Positions 1 to 12,311 of a stretch of DNA of 64,000 nt are shown here, in pieces. Source of the DNA: Digitaria exilis. Taxonomy: Eukaryota; Streptophyta; Magnoliopsida; Poales; Poaceae. The stretch covers positions 558,001 through 622,000 of the forward strand of contig JACEFO010002497.1 of NCBI GenBank assembly GCA_015342445.1, given 5' to 3'. Both the position numbers and the translations under genes were made by a program. The notes beneath the pieces were generated by a model. That model was not told the DNA's origin. It worked only from the letters and a program-made list of their open reading frames with translations, and made no database searches. Each line of letters opens with the position of its first letter. Within the stretch, counting starts at the first letter, position 1.

Positions 1-2344
1 GTTAGTGGCCATGGCGGCTTCGCCTAAGGGTGTCGTTCTCCTCTGTGGGGGCGTCATGTCGAACAACATTTTTAGTGCATAAGGTTCTCTTAGTGAAAAC
101 TCTGTCCGGCCCCTGGACGGGCGACAACAACGCTATTGGTGTGGCAACCTCCTTGAAGGCATCGTCTCTAGAGACCAACTCAACTCGGTAGTATAGGACT
201 TTGTTGGTGGTGGCGGCGTCGCAGAGGAGAGCTTCACGAGGTGAATAGTTGGTTCTAACACCATACCCCGTAAGATATGTTTCTCAATGATGTGCACCAA
301 CACACTATGTCAAGATCAAGTTTCATAATCCTAGGGTGACAAACAAGCAATAGCATTTCTTATAATGTTAGCTTTCTTGAATATAAATTACACAAAGTAA
401 ATAGGCTCACCCCTAATCCACGTTTAGGTGGATTCCATGCTCCAACCGCTCCTCTACCAAGAATCCACTTGGTGTATAAGCCGGTGTGAAATTAATGAAC
501 CTCTCTATACCTCGATTCCACTAGAGTTGCTCTTCACCACTATGGTGACGCGAGCACAAAGCGTCTCACAAGCACACTAAGCCTTCTCACAAGCTTTACT
601 TGAGAAGATCACTGGCTCACATCACCTCCACGCCATCTAGGTGTCGGAAAACACCAAGAGTAACAAGTCAAGACTCACTTGACCCTTCACCAAGTATCTA
701 AAGCTCAATCACATATACGAATGCACTTAAATCTTGCCTCTCATCCTCTCTTATGTGTAACACATGCACAAACTCATGGGGAGGACTTGCACAAGCTCAA
801 GAATGCTCAAATGGAAGCCTTAGCTCTTTTCCAAGCCGCAAGAAACTGGGTATATATAGCTCACTCCTCCAAAACTAGTCGTTACATTAAAACAGCCCAA
901 AACGCTTTATTTTCATGGGCTATCAGCCTCACAAGTCCGGACTGTCTGCCATTCCAAAACCAATGGCTATATTGTCAACGAACATTCATCAAAGTTGACC
1001 GTTACGCTCTTCACGGACTGTCCACCTCACAATTAGCGGACTGTCCGCAGTTAATTTCAACTTCCCACGTAGAAAAACCCAGTTTTTGTCCAAAAAGTAG
1101 AGTTAGGAGGCGGACTATCCGCCCATCATGACTGATCTATCCACAGTTCATCTTGGCCGACTAGATCCAGTAACAATTATGTTCAGACCCAAAGGATAAA
1201 ATGACCGACGATTTTCATCATTGTAAACCTCGGTAAAACCCTCATATCTTTTGACTCTTACGCCCAAAATAGGTGACGTTGGACTCTATGGAAAGCTTAT
1301 TCAGAGGAACACACATCCCAACCGAATTCTTGATCCTAAACACATTGGATCAAAGTAGAAATGCAATCCAAGATGCACCATACTCATCACAATCAACTAT
1401 TAGTTGAACAACTTTGCAAACTACCGTTTTCTTGCCAAGGTTGCATATGCAAGATTGAGATTTCAACACCTAGCAAAGCCTCTTGCATATCAAGACTCCT
1501 CTTAATAGTACGGCATTATATCTTATCGATCCGGTCTTTTCTCCGGTAATCACCAAGACTGGCAAAAAAACAATAACACACATTTATTTTGCCTTGCGTA
1601 AATCTATTTTGAGACTTCTTTGATGCCCATATGCATAGCATTCCATCACAATAATTTCTTCAAGGCACTTGATGTTTATCAACATATGAAGTCCACCCTT
1701 CCATCAATATGCATAATGCTGATCAACACATTATTCTTCATCTTCTCACTTGATGACACTCATCAACACATGATAGAATTCCAGTTTCATTTCTCTAAGC
1801 AATGTGATTTCCTTCACCACATGAATTATAACATTCACTTTAAATCCATATCTTCCTTCATTCTTTATGTAATTGATACGGATTACTTATAGCTTCATAT
1901 GGCCTGTCATGGTCCATCGATGCTAAGCCTTTACTCGCTCTTCACCATTGCCTTGGTCCATCAGCGCTACGCCCTTTGCTCGCCCTTAACCCTTGCATGG
2001 TTCACCGCAACCAAGCCCTGCTTACCCTTTACCATCTTGCCATATAAAACCACTTTCTATCACGCATCATTGGTATATTAACTTTCTCATTTTTATGACT
2101 ATAGTTGTTGATCGTCAACTCAATATGTTCTTCACCCATGGTTGTTAATCTCTAATTCATAATGTTCTTCTTTTTTTATCTTCATTATCAACTTATGATG
2201 CTCATTTCATTCGCATCCTCAAATTGTTGATCCTCAACAAATAAAATATCAACCCTTTCATCTTGATGCTAGAACTCAACCTAACACACCATCTCATAGA
2301 AACAGTTAGTCTCACGCATATGGTTGTCATTAATCACAAATACT
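1..2344. repeat. Gene-free repeat-like stretch, probably LTR-retrotransposon non-coding sequence
   Basis: No open frame here resembles a known protein. Between about 925 and 1130 the motif CGGACTGTCC or a near variant recurs several times, as often seen in non-coding parts of grass LTR retrotransposons. Around 1900-2080 there is a C/T-rich passage of the same character. No LTR pair, primer-binding site or target duplication could be delimited, so the assignment is by general appearance only. Confidence 0.35.
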
Positions 2345-3221
2345 CATCATAGCATAATGCTAGGGGCCTAGATCCTTGAGTTGTTGCGCTCACATGGAGG
2401 CGATCTTCGTTGTTGTGGCGACCCCATGCTTGTTGAGTTGGCTTCTTGTACCGGACCGTGGCGGCTAGCGTCACTTGGCTGTTGTCAATTGGTGTGGGAC
2501 AACGTCAAAAGACGTATCTTGTGGGAACGACAACGTGGGACAACTAGGCTAGCAACGGACTGTGGCAGGTTGTTCAGCATTGCTCGGTAACTCCGGTGTG
2601 GTACATCGTCGAAAGACGCCTCAAGTGGTAATGGGTTCGCTGTCATGGAGGTGGTGCCCACTGCGAAGTGGTTCTGCTATTGTCGAGGATCTTGGAAACA
2701 TGGCATCATTACTCAGCATCCTAATGGTGAGTTGATAAATTGATCCAGGACACAGAGTAATGTGGCAGAAGTGGCAGACCCCCCTTCTTCAGGTTTCTTT
2801 ACAAGACAATATGTGGAGGCCAATGGCGGATATAGTGAGGCCCACGTGCGTTGTGAGGCGGCTTGTGTGCGGTCCAGATTCGGTGGTTTCACCGCATAAT
2901 ATGGTGTGAATGTTTCCTTGTTTCCCTATCAGCGCGGAGCTGTGCTTTGACGTGGATGGAGAAGGTTGTTTGCTCTAATTCGACCGTACCGAGGTGTCTC
3001 GTGGAGACAAGTTATGTGGCTTGCTTCGACGTCCCAAACTGAAAACTTGAGTTGTCTCATATTGAATCGAGTTCGGCGCGCATTGATGCTCAATCCAACT
3101 TGTCGGTTTGTTTTCGTGGTTTTTTTTCTTTTTTCTGGCTATGGCCTTCCAGGGACATGACCTTATTTTTCTGATCTATCACTGAAACACACTCATAGTG
3201 TGGTTCGTTAAAAAGAAAAAA
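2345..3221 (+). repeat. GC-richer segment ending in an A-rich tail, possible retroelement remnant
   Basis: This block is clearly more GC-rich than its flanks and ends in an A-rich run (about 3210-3221). The short open frames in it (for example 2381-2590) match nothing I recognise. A poly(A)-terminated, plus-oriented insertion would explain the composition and the tail, but no target duplication was found. Confidence 0.25.
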
Positions 3222-3943
3222 CTGTACAATATGGTTTTTTTTTTGTCCAAGGTGCCAGCATGAAAAATCAACTAATGAATATTGCTTAGGGAAGAACGTG
3301 TATTTTATTCATTCAGGCCATATGATTACTAAAATACTTGTGTTAAGTTTTCTTGTGTCCTATTTTACAATTATTAAAGGCACAGATTTCTTGTATCATT
3401 TACATTCCTTCATTTGCAATAATATCCTATATGTTTTTTTAAAGTCATATAGTATTCCTTTAGCTTTTTCTGTTACTAATTTGCCTGCTGTTTATGACAG
3501 GACCTGTTGGAACTGTCGATAGCTTTGTTCTCTTGGCTAGGAGGGGAGCACCAGGGCAGATGGAGGTATAACTGTACTACAGATTATCATATTTCTATGT
3601 ACTAGTAAGGAATATATATAAAATATTGTTTACTTCTGGTAGTCTTCTGTCTTTCCGCAGACACAATGCAAAATAATACTCCTCATTTATCCCATGCAAC
3701 AAAGAATCGGAAAGCCTCCCCCTCCCCCCCTCACCCCCCACCCCCCCAAATTGTTTGGTTGGCACCCAACTTCGTAACCATTAATAATCAAATGAACAAC
3801 CACCATCATAGGAAAAAGTCAAGAGGTCTTCAAAAAAAGAAAATGCATGCATGTTGGGTCAATATTGGTAATAGTAAACTACTATTGTTGCCTAGTAGTT
3901 CCCAGTTTAGACACTACCCCTATCATTAACCACGAAACACATA
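3222..3943. other. AT-rich intergenic stretch, no gene seen
   Basis: AT-rich sequence with a C-rich simple tract near 3718-3748. Nothing coding or structural was recognised before the Stowaway element that follows. Confidence 0.5.
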
Positions 3944-4141
3944 CTCCCTCCGTTCAAAAAAATAAATATCTTTTTCACTTCTCGAGAAACATCTTCTGTC
4001 AATTATATATTAAAATACATTAGATATTAGATATTTTTTAATAAAAATATTTAGAGATTTAAATGTTACATCTTTTCTACAAATTCAGTCAAACTCACGA
4101 CACATACATCCAAAATGACATTTATTTTCGAACGAACGGAG
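3944..4141. mobile_element. Stowaway MITE (198 bp)
   Basis: The left end CTCCCTCCGTTC and the right end GAACGAACGGAG are near-perfect inverted repeats and are flanked on both sides by TA, the Tc1/mariner target duplication. CTCCCTCCGT is the classical grass Stowaway terminus. The interior is AT-rich and non-coding. Confidence 0.9.
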
Positions 4142-4477
4142 TACACGTGTAGACTTCTAATCTAATGGTCCGTACTTTCTTTGTTTCCTACTACTACTAC
4201 CCGCAATAGTTGAGCTCTATGTATGACTTTGTTCGCAGCAGTACATTTCTCCACCGTAAATAATCTCGTATACATAAGACAATTGAAAAGGCACAGAAAA
4301 AAATTAGCCTGGCTGACGTATAGTGAAATGAAATGCAATATGGAGTTTCATTAAAGGTTGGAACCGATCGAGTCTTAAAACCCGAACTTCCTATGCAATT
4401 TCTGCCATCAAATTGTTCTGGCACATGGTCTTTTACGTGTTTACTAATAAAATATTGCAAATGGACTTTGTTAACTA

Positions 4478-4625
4478 CTTTCTCCATCCCAAAATATTAT
4501 TCGTGTTGGCTTTTCTAAATACATAGCTTCCGATAGGCACCTAGACATATACTTATGTCTAAATATATCGTAAAAGTTATGTAACTAGAAAAGTCAAAAC
4601 GAACAATATTTTGAGATAGATGGAG
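4478..4625. mobile_element. Stowaway-like MITE (148 bp)
   Basis: Diverged Stowaway termini (CTTTCTCCATCCC at the left, GATAGATGGAG at the right) lie between TA dinucleotides. Internal sequence near both ends is also inversely related (AAAATATTATTCGT against ACGAACAATATTTT). Confidence 0.8.
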
Positions 4626-4796
4626 TACTAAGAAAAGCAATGCAATATAGATTAAAATACATGAGCAATAAATTCTGACACGTACAAGGCCACAAAGGAG
4701 CATACTTAGATGACCCTGATTATAGTTGACACAGTAGCATACGTGTCAGGCTCTCTCGATGATATACTACGGATTTTCTGGGTTTATAATATAAAA

Positions 4797-5390
4797 TTAC
4801 AAATGGGCACCCCGGGCAGGGTGGCTCGACAAAAACAGCCCGGGCCAGGCCCGACCCTACCTCCCACGGGGCCGGAGCGGGCAGAGGCGATGCCCCAAGC
4901 CTGGGCTTGCGGGCCGTTTTAGGGCCGGGCCAGCTTTCTCGGCACAAAAACTATGCCGAGCTGGCCCATAGCCCGCGAATAGAAAAAAACAGAAATTTCA
5001 GTGTTCAATATTCTAAATTTGTAGTTTCAACATTTCTTTATTTCTACTTCAACATCTTATATGTGTACTTTCAACATTTTGAGTCTCAAATATTGAACAT
5101 GTTCAAATCTAGTGTTGACATATTTCATCCACGTTGTTGAGTTAGCACAATCAAAATGTTGAAGATGGATAGGAGCCCCGGATGGAGGAGGCATCTGGCC
5201 CTGACCGGGCTGTTCTCTTTCCAACGGGCTGGGTTGTGCTGGCCTGCACGCCGAGGTGACGGCCCAGGCCCCACACCAGGTAATGGGATGGACTAGCCTA
5301 GGCCCACAGAAAATCGGGCCGTGCCGGGCTTGGACCGAGCCAAAAATCCGAGCTACTGGGCGGACCACCGGGCTGCGAGCCAAATGTACA
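4797..5390. repeat. Two GC-rich arms around an AT-rich core, possible hAT-type MITE
   Basis: GC-rich sequence with repeated GCCCGGGCC/GGGCCGGGCC words (4808-4970) and a second GC-rich block (5170-5385) enclose an AT-rich centre. Blocks of this type are common in non-autonomous hAT elements of grasses. The ends and target duplication are not clear, and the short overlapping open frames in both directions reflect GC content. Confidence 0.35.
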
Positions 5391-5609
5391 TCTATAGTTT
5401 ATAGTACAAGATGTACTATTTTACACATGATCATAAACTACTCCTTACAGTTTATTACGTTTTTGGAGCATATATATGAAATAATGATTTTATTACGTTT
5501 AGTCATTCTAAGACCTGCTTAGTAAGGAGGGCAAGACTAAAATGATGTACTCGGAATATGAATACATTGTTTTGACCTTTTTCCTGATGATTTTTTTTAG
5601 AAGTTATAG

Positions 5610-5830
5610 ATCCTATTTGGTACAACAGTGAGAGAAACGCTTCTCTCATCTATCTATAAAAAACAAGTAGAATTGAAAACGTTTCTCATCTAAATTGGGC
5701 CCACTGTACCTCTTACGCTGGACCCATATGTAGGAGTCAAATGAGGTGGGAAGGAGGTCAATCCCACCAAAACTGATATTGAGAAAATATTTCTGCTAAA
5801 ATCAAATTTTTTTTATCACCCATATCTTTC
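5610..5830. repeat. Dispersed repeat A, copy 1
   Basis: The segment containing AAGTAGAATTGAAAACGTTT and TTGGGCCCACTGTACC reappears, diverged and in the opposite orientation, at about 34385-34570. The match continues through the adjacent ACCCATATGTAGGAGTCAAA and AAAACTGATATTGAGAAAAT stretches. This marks an interspersed repeat of unknown class. No coding content. Confidence 0.65.
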
Positions 5831-7317
5831 TACCCACATAAATCTATTTTTAACTTTCCCGCGATCGTTTTTTTTCGACGTCCCGACCGTGCATCCCGCG
5901 CAAGACAGCGCTGGTGAACCTGCTGGCCAACGGGACACCCTGGGCCGTACATGCGCAGGAACTCGTGGGCCCTGGCTTTCATGGGCTCATGGCGTAATCG
6001 CGAGCTATGGTCAATGATTTTCGCTGATGAGGTTGCAGCGACGTTGCAAAAGCAACGTTGCACACGGCTAACATTTTGGGTAAAAAACAAAAATAATGTG
6101 AAACTATATATGCGACCCTACACAGCTGGCTCAGGTTATATTATTGTGAACGAATGCCATAACTATATACTCATTCCTTCGTGATAAGCTTGCACTGGTG
6201 CATGTCCGGATCGGTAGACCTTCAAGCAGATACTTCTCTAGACCATGCTTCACTAATCGATAGACGTATTTGCTTGATTTTATGTTATTCGATCCGTATG
6301 TGGATTTTGTATATAACCAGTTCAAATATGTGAAATATTTACTTTACAAGCAAAGGCGTACATGCAACAGACATATACTTCACTTTGGCACAGTGATTGT
6401 CTGCCACTCGATCTTTAAAGTTAACCTTTTACTAGCTACTACTCAAACTTCAGAATAATTACATACATTCCCAAATATTATCTAATATGAACTTTGATCA
6501 GGGGCTGTATATACTCTTGGTATCACGTGCGTGTCGCACGTGCGTCTCTGCTAGTAAGCTGCAAACATATGTAAAAAAAACCTTCCTTGTTAAGTAAGTC
6601 TGACTCGAATTCTGTGTTCTAGTACAAATCGGGATGGTGGCGAGAAAGGTGGCCAAAATAAGCTGCAGAAATGCCCACAAGTTGGCTACTAATTTCAGCT
6701 TGTTTCGGCCATAAGCAGCATTTATGCTTTCTAAACAGATCCGTAATAGTGTATTTTGGTCCCACTTCAAATTTTATAGTCTAATAAAGGTCTATTTATA
6801 TGCAAAGCCATTTCAGTAAATAGTTCAAATGCAACGTATATTTTTTAGGAAAAATAAAATTAAACTCCGGAACAATTTTTAGTGCGTGTTCTTGCGAAAA
6901 TAATAAACTATGAATTAGAAAGACCAACATGTGTTTAATTCAGTAAATATCTATGTAGCAGCTAATGCTACAGTAGTGAGAAGGACTCGGCCTGAGGGTC
7001 GAATGGGCCTAGGAATGAGAGGGAGATGGAAACGGCTCGGTCTGCATGTTTGCTGGGCCGCCAGGGAAGAAGAAGGGATGGAGGAGCTGGGCCAGAAAAG
7101 GGAAAAAAAATAAGGATTTGGCTCAGGATAGGAGAGATTGGGCGTGCTCTATTTATTTTTATAGGAAATTATAAAACTCATTTCAATTACCAAACACGTA
7201 AAGTAACTGAAAAATGAGGTGGAAAATAGTTTAAAACCTTAAAAAAATTATTATTCATAATCGATGCAATCAATTAGACGATTATTTTGACTATAGCAAC
7301 CGACTATTTCTAAGGAG
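5831..7317. other. Intergenic, no gene seen
   Basis: Several short open frames are present but none resembles a known domain. A GC-rich patch at 6970-7110 and the near-palindromic CACGTGCGTGTCGCACGTGC at about 6524 are the only compositional features. Confidence 0.45.
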
Positions 7318-7341
7318 AATTCACGAAGCAGAGATCGGGAG

Positions 7342-7561
7342 GCATTGAGGAGGATTAAGTGTGGTAAAGCGATTGGCCCTGATGGTATCCACGTTAAGGT
7401 ATGGAGATGCGTCGCTGCCAGAGCGTTAGTGATGCTAGCTAAGTTTTTTTAACATTATTTTTTTTATCAAACAAGATGTTTGAAGAATGGATGAGAAGTA
7501 TGTTACTTCTGATCTTCAAGAACAAGGGAAATGTTCAAAATTGTACTAACTTGCGATTAAC
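7342..7561 (+). pseudogene. RTE-type LINE reverse-transcriptase fragment
   Basis: Translation from 7342 gives a stretch containing RRIKCGKAIGPDGIHVKVW, the conserved GK-AxGPDGIP-x-E-x-W block at the start of the reverse-transcriptase domain in plant RTE-type non-LTR retrotransposons. After a T-rich interruption and a frame change the match resumes with NKMFEEWMRSMLLLIFKNKG and then VQNCTNLRL, corresponding to the following EEWRxSxLVPIFKNKGDxQxCxNYR block. Only about 70 codons survive, so this is a dead fragment oriented forward. No endonuclease, active-site (YADD-like) block or 3' tail is present nearby. Confidence 0.75.
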
Positions 7562-10500
7562 CTATTAAACTTTGCTTCGCCGACCCCTAGGCTACGGCTT
7601 AGGAGACCCATTGGGCGGGAGTACAAGGACAGTTGGATGCGATGAGCATTGAATGCCCATGACGCTGACCATGGTAAAGGCACTGTGCCACTATGTTGCC
7701 TAACACCATCGAGGCCCGTCCCTACGATGGGACAGGGCGTGCCACCGAGTGGCACCGGATGAACTGGAGCATAGGACCGAACGTGGGGAATGACGCCGCC
7801 ACGACCCATCATATACAGGACTAGCGGGATCTACTGTTGTGGGCGAGGACACAATGACAGGCAACACCTCTCCTTATAGCGTGCTCCCTCTGTCTCCCTC
7901 TCTCGATGTACTTGGGGGCTTCTTCTTTGAGACATAAAAGGGAAGAAGCCTCCCATGCAAGAAAAAGGAGCATGAACACAACCGAAAGCCCATGCACATA
8001 CAACTGACCATAGACTTGAGGCCCCTTCTATCTATCGACTTCTTGTAACCCCCTATTGCAAACTCTTGCAAGTAAAACGAGGAAACCAAACTAGACATAG
8101 GGCACTCGCCTAAACTAGTATAGACCTTGTGTCCTGTTGCAAAACCATCCACCATAACGTGCATCACATGATTGATTACTGGTCGACCAATTCACAAATA
8201 TGTCAACAACTCCACGACCATGAGGACAAGGGAAAGCTATAAGCCCCACAACAATAAGGTAAAAAGGAAGATCACTGCCAGCTTATGAAAACAAAAGTAT
8301 GAGTATTTTGTTGTGCCCGTGGTATGAGCTGGAACTGCAGCATTGTAGCGACTCCTAATCAACATCCTAAAATCTAACTTTGCTTCGGGACGAGCAAATG
8401 ATAGCTAGGGAGACTTTGTTGATAATCCTTAAGTGATAAATTTCATCATCCACATATCAGGAAAACCACTAATACCTTACTTGCATACTTTATTTAAATT
8501 ATCTTAGTTCCACTTGTATTTTGTGTTTAATCGGTTTCTGATACACAAGTATAGAGGATAAGAAATGAATAAAAAGAATAAAGAAAGTTCATCTCTAGAA
8601 TTATTCATAAAGAAAATTCATCTCTAGAATTGGTCATATTGATGGAAAGGCCAATGGGATCAAAGTAAACTAAGCTATTGTCGACACAAATATGATTGAG
8701 CTTGATCCACAACCCACCTGAACAAGGTGATGGCCGAACCACCACATGGTACAGAGAGGGGCCGGCCCACTCTTGGCTCGGCTCAGGCTCCCCTTTGTTG
8801 AGGTTGTGCAATGATGGTTCACATAGGCAACAACTACATCAACCATATTTAGATCCCCTCGAACCAACCTATGGGTCATACATAAGCGTGGGTACCCCCT
8901 CCTTCACTTGACAAACACTACTGTACAATTGAAGCCTGTCTTCAGTTCTCTATTGTAACTAGTAGACCTAGGGATTAGAAGGAGCCAAGTCTAGAACATT
9001 CATTGTGATCAAGTTCACTCGAGGTCATCGTTCGTCCGTGGCCTTGGTATGACTTTGTATCTTATTTATTTAGATCTTATGAATTATTCAAAGGTTATTT
9101 ATGGTGTTTGTGTTATCTCTATAATATATTTCACCATGGTATGTGCTTACATGAGTTACATATTCATATGGACAAGACTAGAAATCTACGCTAATACAAT
9201 GTTTTGATGTGCCTTGGGCTTCATTTTAATCCTTTGCTTGTCCATCCGATGTATGGGAACCCTAGGGGGATTAGATCAGTATTCTTGTACGCATGTATGT
9301 GCCTGGGTATAATGAGTCCCTCTAGATATATGCGTATTCTACGAGAATTGTGGGGTAGACGTCGATGCCAGAGAGAGAGAGAGAGCGCGCGCTGGGGGTG
9401 CACTAGCGGTGGGGTGGTGGCGTTGGAAGGCCATTGGGGAGAAATAGCAAGAGGCTTGTGGGATGGTGGGTGGGCCGCCTCTCCAGCATGCAGCACCGGG
9501 CAAGGCCAGCATGGGCACAAAGGGCTCCATGCCAGGCCGGGCTTGGGCATGCCAAAAATGGGCTTCTTGTTGGGTGTATTTCCTTACTAAATAAGCTCTG
9601 CGCAACTATAATTTTCTGTGTTGTTGGGGTGGCTTCATTTATTTAATTTACTAAATCTGTTGTACAATGTTTTCCGGTCTTACCATCTTGGGTTGTAAAT
9701 CCGTTGTCACTTGTTTCAGTGGATCTTGATTCATAGTCATCTTCAATCTCTGGCTTAGTTTGTGTTAGATTGCTTCTTATATACAATTGTTTACACCTAT
9801 AGTAGATAGACTAGCTAATTGGTAACCTTTTGTAAGTATAGGGACTACATACTAGAAGTACCGCTAGTCCGCTACCATGAGCCTCTGGACCAATAGTTGG
9901 GTGCTTATCTGCCACCAGATCTGCTGAACTCACCTGGGGATTTCGATCTCTTTGGTTAGTTAACATTGTGGCTGGCAATAGAGTCCAATTTAGTGCGATG
10001 AGATGATGCGATTTCATGGATGATGATCTCACTTTCCGACCATCGATCCCTGTCATTCTGGGACGTGTCGTGGCATCCCTCTTTGTTGGAGAGAATTATT
10101 TTTGTTCCATGTTAGGGTACGTATCGACCTGTGGCAGCTCCTGGTTTGCTGGTGTCGGAAAGTGCGCTGCAGAGGAGAATGTGCTTCCTGGGTGGAGACT
10201 GATGACCGTCGGCACCTCACACTCACAGGTTGCCCGGCGTGGTGGTGCGCACCCATGCCGCCGCTAACGGACGTGCATGTAAAAGAACTGCACGCGTGCA
10301 TCTGATCAGTAAAATTAAAGTAGTGTTGGAAGCAAGCATTTTAGGCCGGACATAAGCCTGTTGGATTCTGAGTGAAGGGAGGCTGAAGGAGTAAAAAATC
10401 TAGGGTCTGGGACATGATGCGGTTTTTAAGTTAACTATAATAGCTGTCAAATATGTATATTGGAGATTATCGTCGGTGTTCAAAACATCAGTTGTATCGA

Positions 10501-12311
10501 TGCCTGTTGGGAGTATTTTCATGACAGCAACTTGTACTACGTATTTGTTGTGTTTTCAAACTTTAAAAAAATCCTTGTACTCATAATTTAAAAGTTTGAC
10601 TGGAATCCAAGGTGATGATGTCTTGTCCGTGAGAGTAGTACAAGTGGAATCAGGTTTCTTGTCACTTGAAGTTGGTAAAATAGTGGAACGTTCAGGATCA
10701 GGTCTCAGGGATAAGGAACTCCAGCCAGTTTCAGTCCTCGCTAGCAGCGTTTGGGCCAATAATGGGCACACAACGTTAGTTCATCTCACTGCTCCCTTCA
10801 TATATACGAGTTCGCTTATTTCTGCAATCTGTATCGTATAGAACAAACCCTTCACGTGCATGTTCTCCTTTTGAATTTGAGTGAGTGATTGATATTCTTT
10901 AGAAACTCCACTAAAAAGGAGTACTTACCGAACATCACCACCAACTGGGTAATGAAGACAGACTAATGCATGTGTTTTCCTTTCTTTAATTTGTTGCTTC
11001 TTTTTGGGAAGGATAGATCATGCAACGATGTTATGAGAGCGATGGATAACTCATGATCATAAGCAAAAGAAACCAATCAGTGAGCATCTGGGCATCCAAT
11101 TCGAACGCCCACAATACCTTTCCTTTTCTTTTTCAAACAAATGCACTTTTCGTACCTTTTAGTCCTCTGCCTTTATCTCAGTCATTGATCTTATATGTGC
11201 CAATGCTAATATGCATTATTAAACGAATCTGGTTGTACATTGCAAGGGGGTGTTGTTAGATCTTGAACTTCATGCACATATAAGTCTAGACAGGATGATG
11301 TGTATTGTACCATGAACGTGGTGCATCCAACATATATACCTTACTCATTGACCATCCCAGCATTTTGTGTTCTCATCATATCCTAAGATATATACTTCAT
11401 TCATCAAGAAACAATAAATTTTATGCAAGTTAAATTTATAAATTTCTGCAGCAATATGTGGGAAAAATCCGAAAATGCACCTAGTTATATTAGCATGTTA
11501 ACATCGATTACTTTACTGCTTGTTTTTTGGAGGGCAATCATAGCAGCTCCAAATGCATTATTCTTTGATAAGAAGCTCAAACAAAAATATCATAGTTTCA
11601 AAAAGGTCATTGTGAAAAACTTATCAAGAAATCTATCAACAAATCCTCTGCAATTATTTTGCCAAAAAAAAAATTTACAAGATACTAACAATTGACCAAA
11701 TGTATTAACTACTCTCCACAAATTCACACGAAAGTTTGAATAATGTTTCCTACAAAGTGTCCAACAAAAATCCTCTAATATTTTTACAGAAATAGTTTTA
11801 AGATAACTCAAATAAGATCCAAACTGAGCAATGGTGAACAGCTCGTATAAAAAGATCAGCGCGTTTCTCAAAATAATAGGAAAAAAAATTCTGCTCTATT
11901 TCCATCAAAACCAATCTAGCTGATTAAATGGTCTACCATGTCAAGGTGCTTGGCATGAGCAAAAGGATTACATATAGAAGAAGTTGTTTTATTAAAAAAA
12001 AGATAAAAATCATAAAAATAAAAAAATGTATTAACCAAGCAAATTAATGACATTTTAAATACTATATATGTAATAAAATTAAACTATTAATCACCACAAT
12101 AAGTTGAGAGGGTATATATATTATAACGGCGGTGCAAGCCTCAATCACAAGCACAGGGAACAAGTCTCAATCACAAGCACAGGGTTCATCATCATATAAA
12201 TAAAAGGAACATATATAATAAGGCGACGGATATATAGGTAGCTTCATCATTGTCTTCATGTTGGGCGCTGATCGACGACGGCGGCATGCATGCTTATTCT
12301 TCTTAGGGTCA
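7562..12311. other. Long gene-free interval
   Basis: No convincing gene. A GC-rich block at 9340-9560 includes a short GA/GC simple repeat (9367-9390) and gives overlapping spurious frames on both strands. 11400-12110 is very AT-rich. At 12141-12183 the sequence TCAATCACAAGCACAGGG occurs twice, a small tandem duplication just beyond the 3' end of the MFT-like gene. Parts of 7560-9650 look like old repeat sequence but cannot be classified by eye. Confidence 0.4.

Noticed and set aside
9204..9646. Overlapping 70-128-codon frames on both strands
   Set aside because: They mirror one another in a GC-rich repeat-like block and match no family.
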